Origin: Kordiimonadaceae bacterium
Lineage (GTDB): Bacteria; Pseudomonadota; Alphaproteobacteria; Sphingomonadales; Emcibacteraceae
Assembly: GCA_018699075.1 (NCBI GenBank)
Contig: JABIPV010000018.1
Location: 1-13,655 of the forward strand
Length of the DNA stretch: 13,655 bases
Direction of reading: 5' to 3'
Shown: positions 6,207 through 12,710 of the stretch, piece after piece
How the letters are laid out: the number at the start of each line of letters is the position of its first letter
Position numbering within the stretch: position 1 is the stretch's first letter
Program-made: the position numbers and the translations under genes
Notes under the pieces: generated by a model
What the model was told of the DNA's origin: nothing
The model's database searches: none
The model's input: the letters and a program-made list of their open reading frames with translations, nothing else

Positions 6207-9200
6207 TTAAAGAACATCAGGCATTAGCACCGTTATATCCTGGTTTATTCTCAGATCGATCTCTGCTGATTGATAATTATTGTTAGCGCCGTCGTTGGAA
6301 ACCGTTAAATCTCCCCAGTCTGCGCCAACCATATTAACTGTATCACCAGCCTCGCCTGTAATATAAACTTTTTGGACTGAAGTACCGTTTTCAAACGGAC
6401 CGGTCATATCAATTAAATCATCAAGCCCTAACGATAAGGTATTGTTGCCATCGCCCGTGAGGTCAAAGTTTTCCACATTATTGATTTTACCGGACAAAGA
6501 AACATCCGATAAATCAAGGCTGACCATATCAATATTAACTGTATCACTTAAATGGCCCCCATCAATTGCGGTGAAGCTCGCATCAGTAATTGTAAAGATA
6601 TCAGTATCATTCACTTTAACATTCAAATAATAAGTTGCAGGATCAGCAGATGAACCGTCGCTATTGACCACCGTAATCGAAATTTCACGAATGCCTTCTG
6701 TTTGGATACCAGAACCTTCAATATTTTGATAATATAGTGAATTGATCGCCGCTTCTGCGTCGGCAGTGGAAAGGTCACCACCTGCCGTAGCGGTTAACAC
6801 CAGCAGACTAGAACCATCTAAGGTTCCATCAATAGTGCCATTGGCATCTACATAACCAAGAGTATCTTCTGAAGCAAGGAAACCACTTTCAAATTGGATT
6901 TGAACCTCTTGTACCGCCGCCAGATCAGTATCAGTGATAGCAAGGCCATCTGTGGTCATGTTTGGGAATAAGTTAACTAAATCCGCATCACCCCTTTCAC
7001 CCAATTTACCGGCTGTATTCCCCGCATAAATCACATCTAAATCTGAATGCATAGCTGTCATGTCTTCGTAATTGACAATATTACCTTCAGCGTCATATTT
7101 AATTTTGAACAATCCCCCAAATTGGCCAAGCTCATCATTAGAAGAACGATTTCTCATATAAAAGGAAGCGCCGCCATCCGCATCGCCGTAAACATGCCCA
7201 AATACTTGACTGTTACTAAAGCTAAAAGTGGAATAATCGGACAAGGCGACCCAAGTATCAGGGTCAACTACCATATGGCCAATATTAGCATGTCCATATT
7301 CAATTAAACTAGTATCAAAGGTTAGTCCGGTCGTAGCATTAACTATGTACTCACCATCCGTATTTATGCCAAGGGAGAAGAATCTAATAAATTCTACATC
7401 ATAAACACCAATTTCATTGACGTCATCTATTGTCATAATATCTTCCATGACAGTGATTGGCGCACCAACGGCTATGCCCGTTGCGCCAAATTCTTGGATG
7501 ATAAGATCTGAATGGGTAGCATCACCGGCATTATCAAGTGAATAAAGGATCGCAAAACCGCCATTATCAAGGGCGACACCATTATTAAATTCCGTACCCG
7601 ATGTTAAGCCAGAAATAAATACATTATTTATAGAATTTCCAGGGGTGATGGTTGATACTAATAGCTCTGAAGTCGAATAATCAAAAGCATAGGCAACTGT
7701 ACCGCCACCCGTTAAAGCTATGCCCCCCATAGTACTAAAGTTAACACCTGAAGAAGATGTAGCGTAAAGTTCTGTTCCAGCATCAGTAAGCGCCAAATCA
7801 GAGTCTATATTGAACAACGTTAAACTATAATCTTCTGAACCAGTTTTATCCTTTTCAGTTATATAAGCTTCATAACCATCGTTAGCACCTTTGACCACCC
7901 TAAAGGTGTGACTAGTATCTGATATGCTCTCCGTAGAAGGCATAATCAACACTTCTCCACCAACCTTAATACCATTGGCATCAAATTTTTGACCGTAATA
8001 GCCGATGTAAGTATTACTTGCCACATCATTTTCTAGCCAAAGAACCGTGAAGCCACCATCATCATTGGCTATTGTTTGTGGAAACCCTAATCGACCACCC
8101 GTATCCTGATGACTTATAACGAATTCATCACCATCTGGTGTGCCGTCTGAATTGTAAATCCGCATGGCTAGCAGATAGCCATTGCCGCCATCTGTTGGCG
8201 CTGAATTTGACACCGTGAGCACATAATCACCATTTGCTAAATCCGTTCGTATAGGTGAAAATAACACGGGAGAAGGCTCACCCTGATGTCCGTCAAGTGC
8301 TTGTACTTTACCTGTCTGACTTAATACGGCACTTGTATCTAGATCACCAAGTGTGTCGACTAGATTGACTTTGACGTTCTCATTAATGCGAAGGTCAAGT
8401 TCTGTTGATTGGTATCTATTATAGCCGCCAAAGTTTGAGGCCACCAGATCACCCCAATCAGCACCAACGAGATTTACCGAGTCCCCGACATCGCCTTCGA
8501 TGTAGTTCTTTGAAATAGAAGAAAAATCTTCAAAAGGTCCCGTCATAGCCAACATGTCATCAAGCCCAAGTGACAATGTATTAAAGCCATCACCGCTCAG
8601 GTCAAAAGCATCGATATTATTTATTTTACCGGAAAGAGACACATCTGAAAGGTCAAGGTTTTCCATATCAACATTAACTGTATCAGTAAGGTGACCACCA
8701 TCAATGGCGGTAAAACTCTCATCTGTGATTGAGAAACTCTCGGCATCATTCACTTTAACATTCAGATAATATGTTGCCGGATCGGCTGACGAACCATCAC
8801 TATTGACCACCGTAATGGAAATTTCACGCACGCCTTCAGTTTGGTTGCCTGAACCTTCTATATTTTGATAATAAAGTGAATTGATCGCAATATTGGCATC
8901 GGCAATCGCAAGATCGCCCCCACCTGTCGCCGTTAAGACCAATAAGCCGTTCGCATCAATCGAACCTGTTACCGCACCGCCCGCATCATTTGAATAGGCG
9001 ATCGTATCTTCCGCCACTAGGAAACCAGTTTCGAACTCAATACGTACTTCCTGAACTGCCGCCAAATCCGTATCTGTGATCATAAGTGTGCTTGTTGTCA
9101 TATTAGGGAACAAATTGATCATATAATCATCTGCATGCTCGAAGAAACGACCACCATCGGTACCATTATATATCGCGTCTATATAAGAGTCTTTTGCTGT

Positions 9201-9680
9201 TAAATTTGTGCCGTTAACAATATTGCCATCAGCATCATATTTTAACATAAATGTCCCTGCGAATGCGCCATCGTCATCATCACGAGAACGGTTACGCATA
9301 ACAAGAGTTGAGCCGCCATCTGCATCCATTGATATCTGGCCAAAAACTTCGGTATTATTAGCAAAGAAGTCTGTATAATCCGTGACGGAAGTCCAGGTGT
9401 CAGGATCAACAACCATATGGCCAATTAAGTCCTGATGCCATTCTAACTGCGAATTATCGTTAGTTTGACGTGCGATTACACTTACGACGTAATCACCCGC
9501 AACATTCACATCCATACTAAAGAAAGTGATGTTTTCAATACCTGCTCCAGGCACTTCTATATTATTATAAACACCTTCCATCACTGTAATCGCAGAGCCG
9601 GAGATATTACCATCCGCATCAAATTCTTGAATGACAAGATCAGACATCGTATCGTCCAAACCATTGTCCCTCATGGCCAA
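6207..9680 (-). CDS. Giant repeat surface-type protein, 5'-truncated
   Basis: A 1157-residue open frame, strongly acidic and Gly/Asp/Asn-rich, almost free of Cys. It contains tandem units of about 713 residues. Each has beta-propeller-like stretches (as in G-F-T-V-L-W-L and Y-Y-G-Q-K-F-D-A-N-G), Asp-rich D-A-D-G-N and D-A-D-G-G calcium-type loops, a cadherin-like segment ending T-Y-Y-L-N-V-K-V-N-D, and a motif L-S-L-G-L-D-D followed by G-D-x-V-N-x-V-G-A-D-W. These are hallmarks of very large type I-secreted adhesin/RTX-like proteins, though no RTX nonapeptides are seen. The second unit is complete and ends naturally just before a terminator. The first starts mid-domain straight after an in-frame TAA (9692-9690), with only TTG 9680 or ATG 9674 as starts and no Shine-Dalgarno. 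It is probably the 3' part of a broken gene rather than an expressed protein. Confidence 0.72.
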   Translation of the reverse strand: MAMRDNGLDDTMSDLVIQEFDADGNISGSAITVMEGVYNNIEVPGAGIENITFFSMDVNVAGDYVVSVIARQTNDNSQLEWHQDLIGHMVVDPDTWTSVTDYTDFFANNTEVFGQISMDADGGSTLVMRNRSRDDDDGAFAGTFMLKYDADGNIVNGTNLTAKDSYIDAIYNGTDGGRFFEHADDYMINLFPNMTTSTLMITDTDLAAVQEVRIEFETGFLVAEDTIAYSNDAGGAVTGSIDANGLLVLTATGGGDLAIADANIAINSLYYQNIEGSGNQTEGVREISITVVNSDGSSADPATYYLNVKVNDAESFSITDESFTAIDGGHLTDTVNVDMENLDLSDVSLSGKINNIDAFDLSGDGFNTLSLGLDDMLAMTGPFEDFSSISKNYIEGDVGDSVNLVGADWGDLVASNFGGYNRYQSTELDLRINENVKVNLVDTLGDLDTSAVLSQTGKVQALDGHQGEPSPVLFSPIRTDLANGDYVLTVSNSAPTDGGNGYLLAMRIYNSDGTPDGDEFVISHQDTGGRLGFPQTIANDDGGFTVLWLENDVASNTYIGYYGQKFDANGIKVGGEVLIMPSTESISDTSHTFRVVKGANDGYEAYITEKDKTGSEDYSLTLFNIDSDLALTDAGTELYATSSSGVNFSTMGGIALTGGGTVAYAFDYSTSELLVSTITPGNSINNVFISGLTSGTEFNNGVALDNGGFAILYSLDNAGDATHSDLIIQEFGATGIAVGAPITVMEDIMTIDDVNEIGVYDVEFIRFFSLGINTDGEYIVNATTGLTFDTSLIEYGHANIGHMVVDPDTWVALSDYSTFSFSNSQVFGHVYGDADGGASFYMRNRSSNDELGQFGGLFKIKYDAEGNIVNYEDMTAMHSDLDVIYAGNTAGKLGERGDADLVNLFPNMTTDGLAITDTDLAAVQEVQIQFESGFLASEDTLGYVDANGTIDGTLDGSSLLVLTATAGGDLSTADAEAAINSLYYQNIEGSGIQTEGIREISITVVNSDGSSADPATYYLNVKVNDTDIFTITDASFTAIDGGHLSDTVNIDMVSLDLSDVSLSGKINNVENFDLTGDGNNTLSLGLDDLIDMTGPFENGTSVQKVYITGEAGDTVNMVGADWGDLTVSNDGANNNYQSAEIDLRINQDITVLMPDVL
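6210..7515 (-). repeat. Shared segment of repeat unit 2 (C-terminal copy)
   Basis: This copy runs from D-L-I-I-Q-E-F to D-L-R-I-N-Q-D and pairs with the copy at about 8350-9648 at an offset of about 2.14 kb (measured at two anchors: 2142 and 2139 bp). Similarity is visible at DNA level, for example around the shared V-N-S-D-G-S-S-A-D-P-A-T-Y-Y-L-N-V-K-V-N-D block (written by residue). Ends are approximate. Confidence 0.85.
8350..9648 (-). repeat. Shared segment of repeat unit 1 (N-terminal, incomplete copy)
   Basis: This copy aligns with the one at about 6210-7515, including I-G-H-M-V-V-D-P-D-T-W, L-F-P-N-M-T-T and T-D-T-D-L-A-A-V-Q-E-V. It lacks the roughly 270-residue first part that the second unit carries (about 7515-8350), so the tandem array begins inside a unit. 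Confidence 0.85.
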
Positions 9681-9779
9681 AGCCAGAGCTTATTCATCTT
9701 CAAAAGTGTAAGGGGGTTTACCCATAAAAAGCGCGACTAAAACTCGGCATTCACCAACTTTAGACGGACTTGTGCTGCG
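9681..9779. other. Unexplained junction upstream of the truncated repeat gene
   Basis: These 99 bp lie between the stop of the copper-type gene (9780) and the first codons of the truncated repeat gene. In the repeat gene's frame a 29-codon stretch is open from TAA 9782 to TAA 9690 and does not resemble the repeat unit. Another leftward frame reads N-A-A-Q-V-R-L-K-L-V-N-A-E-F then stop. Neither is recognised. No promoter or ribosome binding site for the repeat gene is seen, so this is most likely a rearrangement scar. Confidence 0.4.
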
Positions 9780-10124
9780 TTAAACAGAGATGGGAGGATG
9801 ATAAAGAGATGTCTTGGAATTTTTTATTGCAGCGGCATCAGGTATAGCAATTTTTGCAGATGACGCTGGCTGAGTATCAAAGGAAGGCGTTTCAATTAAT
9901 GCAAGAACCATAGAAAGACCACAATCCATGGCACAACTAACATCGCAACAATCCATAGTATTGTTATCCATGCCACCATGTGGCATGTCCGTAGAACTAT
10001 GATCCATCATAGCCATTTCGTTCATATCCATATCACAAGAACTAACACCAGACGAGGCCATGGTCTGTCCCGTGAGGACAAACAGCATTATCAGCACCGT
10101 AAATATTTTAGTTCCAATTCGCAT
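9780..10124 (-). CDS. Secreted Met/His/Cys-rich small protein, probable copper binding
   Basis: A 114-residue exported protein (from ATG 10124). The N-terminus M-R-I-G-T-K followed by a hydrophobic core and T-M-A-S-S is a Sec signal peptide with cleavage likely after Ala. The mature part holds many soft-metal ligands: C-D-M-D-M-N-E-M-A-M-M-D-H, D-M-P-H-G-G-M-D and M-D-C-C-D-V-S-C-A-M-D-C-G. It ends S-L-Y-H-P-P-I-S, a tail like that of small copper-resistance-associated periplasmic proteins. Periplasmic Cu(I)/Cu(II) or silver binding is inferred; no partner pump or oxidase is in the window. An upstream ATG at 10136 directly abuts the AAAGGA Shine-Dalgarno (10142-10137) with no spacing, so ATG 10124 (12-nt spacing) is preferred. 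It is divergent from the dehydrogenase gene. Confidence 0.72.
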   Translation of the reverse strand: MRIGTKIFTVLIMLFVLTGQTMASSGVSSCDMDMNEMAMMDHSSTDMPHGGMDNNTMDCCDVSCAMDCGLSMVLALIETPSFDTQPASSAKIAIPDAAAIKNSKTSLYHPPISV

Positions 10125-10150
10125 ATGAATAATCATTCCTTTGTTCTTAC

Positions 10151-10179
10151 TGTATGACAGAGATTAGTACGTAATTCAA
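10151..10179 (-). promoter_or_regulatory. Predicted promoter of the copper-type protein gene
   Basis: Leftward -35 TTGAAT (10179-10174), a 17-nt spacer and -10 CATACA (10156-10151). Start of transcription near 10144 would place the AAAGGA Shine-Dalgarno at the very 5' end of the message, which again favours the ATG at 10124. No classical CueR/CopR site was recognised. Confidence 0.4.
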
Positions 10180-10192
10180 TATATCAATCGAA

Positions 10193-10218
10193 TGTCTGCT
10201 TTGGGTCGAAAGCTGACA
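10193..10218. repeat. Imperfect palindrome TGTCTGCTTT-GGGTCG-AAAGCTGACA
   Basis: Ten-base arms (10193-10202 and 10209-10218) pair with one mismatch around the loop GGGTCG. It has no T-run and sits upstream of both divergent genes, so it does not act as a terminator of either. Sequences of the form GTCxGCTTTGGGTCG with a complementary arm recur between genes of various proteobacteria as far as I recall, so a dispersed small repeat is more likely than a gene-specific operator. Confidence 0.45.
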
Positions 10219-10236
10219 CTCAGATTTCGTCTTCTC

Positions 10237-10270
10237 TGACCCTCTTGATATTCTTGACCCTATTGATATC
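10237..10270 (+). repeat. Tandem direct repeat of about 18 nt
   Basis: TGACCCTCTTGATATTCT (10237-10254) is followed directly by TGACCCTATTGATATC (10255-10270), and a third partial TGAC starts at 10272. The second copy overlaps the -35 element of the promoter at 10254-10281, so the array could be an activator or repressor binding site. Confidence 0.5.
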
Positions 10271-10281
10271 CTGACTATACT
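10254..10281 (+). promoter_or_regulatory. Predicted sigma70 promoter of the exported SDR gene
   Basis: -35 TTGACC (10254-10259), a 16-nt spacer and -10 TATACT (10276-10281) give a leader of about 50 nt before the ATG at 10339. The -35 is embedded in the tandem 18-nt repeat. Confidence 0.55.
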
Positions 10282-10338
10282 GAAATTTTGCTATTGTGTG
10301 TCATGGTTATCATTATTTAAAAAATTGGGACATTTATT

Positions 10339-11304
10339 ATGAAGACATTTTTGAAAATCACCTTCGTACTGGCTATGATTATTGCGCTGCCTACCACTAC
10401 CCCTTTAAGCGCGATGCAAGACACTGACCCCGGACAAAAAGCCGTTTTAATTACCGGTACCAGCTCCGGCTTTGGCAGAGCATCAACAGAGCTATTGTCC
10501 GCCAAAGGTTATTTTGTTTATGCCGGAGTGTTAAATAGCGAAGAGGCGAAAATCTGGGCCGATAACCCAAATGTAAAAGCTCTTATCCTTGATGTGACCA
10601 AACCCTCTGACATAGCTGCTGCTGTAAAGGTGGTCGAGGCTGAAGGCCGAGGCCTTTATGGTCTGGTCAATAATGCGGGTATTTTAGTTGTTGGTGTTAT
10701 GACTGAAATGCCCGAAGAAGAGTTTGATCGCCAATTGGATGTTAACCTATATGGTCCTTACCGCATTACAAAAGCATTCGCACCGCTTATCATCGCCGCA
10801 AAAGGCCGGATTACGAATGTAAGCTCTGTTTCAGGGATACAAGCAAGTGCGACATGGGGTGCTTATTCAATATCCAAACATGGCTTAGAAGCCTACAGCG
10901 ACACTCTTTCTGCAGAGCTTGCAAAATTTGACGTAAGTGTCAGCCTGATAGAACCTGGCGCACACAGCACCAATATTGGTGCTGCCATGATTAACCGCCT
11001 TAGAGACAAAGGCCAAACCTTTGAAAGTTCTGCCTATAAAGAAGAAATTGACGGTACTCTTAACTGGGCTGATAAAATTATGCCGCGGTCCGGCGACCCC
11101 ATGGATGTAGTAAGGGCTATTGAGGCGTCTTTATTTGAAGAAAACCCCAAGAACAGATATTTGGTTGTAAGTAGCCAACAAGGAGCACGAGGCCCGATTA
11201 AGCAATTAATGCGGGAGGCGATAGAGCTTAATCAACGCCATCAATTTAGCTTCACTGAAAAGGAACTGAATGAAATCCTCAAAGAGGTTGTGGCAGAACA
11301 ATAG
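10339..11304 (+). CDS. Short-chain dehydrogenase/reductase with signal peptide
   Basis: A 321-residue classical-type SDR. NAD(P) and catalytic motifs are intact: T39-G-T-S-S-G44-F-G46 (dinucleotide binding), D85-V, N111-N-A-G114, N136, S162-S163-V-S-G, and Y176-S-I-S-K180, followed by E-P-G-A. It would oxidise or reduce a carbonyl/alcohol; sequence style recalls retinol/steroid dehydrogenase-like SDRs, but the substrate is unknown. The first 25 residues (M-K-T-F-L-K, hydrophobic core, P-L-S-A) look like a Sec signal peptide or membrane anchor, unusual for an enzyme that needs NAD(P)H. The start at 10339 is supported by GGGA 8 nt upstream. A later start at Met26 would remove the leader but has no Shine-Dalgarno. 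Transcribed alone, divergent from the copper-type gene. Confidence 0.88.
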   Translation: MKTFLKITFVLAMIIALPTTTPLSAMQDTDPGQKAVLITGTSSGFGRASTELLSAKGYFVYAGVLNSEEAKIWADNPNVKALILDVTKPSDIAAAVKVVEAEGRGLYGLVNNAGILVVGVMTEMPEEEFDRQLDVNLYGPYRITKAFAPLIIAAKGRITNVSSVSGIQASATWGAYSISKHGLEAYSDTLSAELAKFDVSVSLIEPGAHSTNIGAAMINRLRDKGQTFESSAYKEEIDGTLNWADKIMPRSGDPMDVVRAIEASLFEENPKNRYLVVSSQQGARGPIKQLMREAIELNQRHQFSFTEKELNEILKEVVAEQ

Positions 11305-11357
11305 CATTTTTACTGCTTGGAATTATTGGATTATAATTTTTGCATTATGTTTAGCAT
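11305..11357. other. Convergent intergenic gap, weak AT hairpin
   Basis: This 53-bp gap separates the SDR stop from the leftward transporter stop. An AT-only inverted repeat AATTAT (11321-11326) / ATAATT (11333-11338) followed by T residues is the only terminator-like structure, and it is weak. Confidence 0.25.
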
Positions 11358-12668
11358 CTAAGAAATAAACTGGGACCATAGGTACATTGCGAGAACTATA
11401 AATATCGTAATTGGCACCACGGTTCTAATCCAAAGATAGAAATGATTGTGCCAGACCAAAGAAACGCGACCAAAGACTTGTTGAAGAAATTCAAATTTTG
11501 ATAAAAAACGAGTAATAGCTAAAACAGCGAGCCCGCTGCCCAAAATCTGCATTCCTGAACCAAAATACAAATCGACTTTAGCTATAAAATCTGCGTCATG
11601 TGCACTGGGAATGATCATAGGAGCTTCAATGAGGAAGAGAGCCAGAATAATTTTTTTTCTTGGGTTGGTTCCTTGTAATCTTTCACTGATACTGCCCACT
11701 ACCGCTTCAACTGTTGCAACTGTTGACAAAAACGCAACAAGAAACAACGCAATTAGGAAAATGGAACCAATAAAGTGTCCTCCTGGCAATGCGGCAAATG
11801 CTTGCGGCATAGTATGAAAAAGCAACGTCGGCCCTTGCGACATATTTAATCCAAAGAACAAAACAGTAGGAACAATAAAAAGAGTAGCCATTAAAGCGGC
11901 CCCCCCGTCTAAGAGTGCCGTACTTGCGGCTGTATTTATTATGTTTTCATCTTTTGACATATAACTCCCGTAAATAACCAGAATAGTGCCCCCTAACCCC
12001 AGAGAGAAAAATGCCTGCCCAAGGGCGGCAAATATCAAATCATTGTTAACCCTAGACCAATCTGGTGTCAGAAAATCCAACATATAACCCGTGGCCCCTT
12101 CCAACATAAATGTTCGAACCACCAAATAAATTAATACCATTGCAAACAATGGCACAATTACTTTACTAACCCTTTCGATCCCTTTAACCACCCCAAGATA
12201 AACAACGAATAAGGCACCTATAAGTACGACAACTGCAAACATATATTGCAGCCATCCATTTGCAAAATTCGCCTCATACTCCGGAATGGAATTTGCGTCA
12301 AAACCAGACGATACAGCCATTAATGAAGCAGACATGAGATTACCAAGGATTACTAGATAAGCGGAAGTTGAAATCAGAAAACACATTACCAATATCCAAC
12401 CAATATAACGACCAAGCACTGACCCCATTGCCGTTTCAAAAGCTTTTATTGATCCACTTCGGGTTTTTCTACCGAGCGTTAATTCCCCGGTCATGGCAGG
12501 AATGGCGATGAGCACAGTAAAGAAAACGTAGAACAATAAAAAAGTTCCGCCGCCATTTGCACCCATCATATACGGAAAACGCCATACATTACCAAGTCCA
12601 ACAGCAGCACCAACCATAACAAGAATGGTTACAAATCTGGATGAGAATTTTTCTCTGTTCTGTTGCAT
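11358..12668 (-). CDS. Sodium-dependent transporter, NSS (SLC6/LeuT) family
   Basis: A 436-residue inner-membrane Na+-coupled amino acid symporter with about 11-12 hydrophobic segments. The family signature is clear: S-S-R-F then G-A-A-V-G-L-G-N-V-W-R-F-P-Y and N-G-G-G-T-F-L in TM1-TM2, with the Na1-site Asn kept in G-L-G-N. TM6 reads G-Q-A-F-F-S-L-G-L-G with Y-G-S-Y after it; compared with LeuT F-F-T-L-S-L-G, the Ser256 position is Gly, as in animal family members, which may change substrate preference. Length is normal for bacterial NSS. It starts 42 bp after the stop of the trans-sulfuration-family gene, so both form one leftward operon. By analogy with the methionine importer MetP of Corynebacterium glutamicum (an NSS protein), import of a sulfur amino acid is plausible but inferred from context. 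Confidence 0.92.
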   Translation of the reverse strand: MQQNREKFSSRFVTILVMVGAAVGLGNVWRFPYMMGANGGGTFLLFYVFFTVLIAIPAMTGELTLGRKTRSGSIKAFETAMGSVLGRYIGWILVMCFLISTSAYLVILGNLMSASLMAVSSGFDANSIPEYEANFANGWLQYMFAVVVLIGALFVVYLGVVKGIERVSKVIVPLFAMVLIYLVVRTFMLEGATGYMLDFLTPDWSRVNNDLIFAALGQAFFSLGLGGTILVIYGSYMSKDENIINTAASTALLDGGAALMATLFIVPTVLFFGLNMSQGPTLLFHTMPQAFAALPGGHFIGSIFLIALFLVAFLSTVATVEAVVGSISERLQGTNPRKKIILALFLIEAPMIIPSAHDADFIAKVDLYFGSGMQILGSGLAVLAITRFLSKFEFLQQVFGRVSLVWHNHFYLWIRTVVPITIFIVLAMYLWSQFIS

Positions 12669-12710
12669 ATACTGCTTATCTTTTTTATTTATTGCCTTAA
12701 AATATTACCC

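Noticed and set aside
7047..7307. Rightward 86-codon frame inside the repeat protein region
   Set aside because: It is opposite a conserved repeat segment and is not preserved in the sister copy of the repeat.
6207..9680. CRISPR or short tandem repeat array
   Set aside because: Repetition here is a protein-coding duplication of about 2.14 kb, not short direct repeats with spacers.
9465..9740. Rightward 91-codon frame across the truncated 5' end
   Set aside because: It is mostly the complement of repeat unit 1; no Shine-Dalgarno or recognisable protein.
10193..10218. Intrinsic terminator
   Set aside because: The hairpin has no following T-run and lies upstream of both divergent genes.
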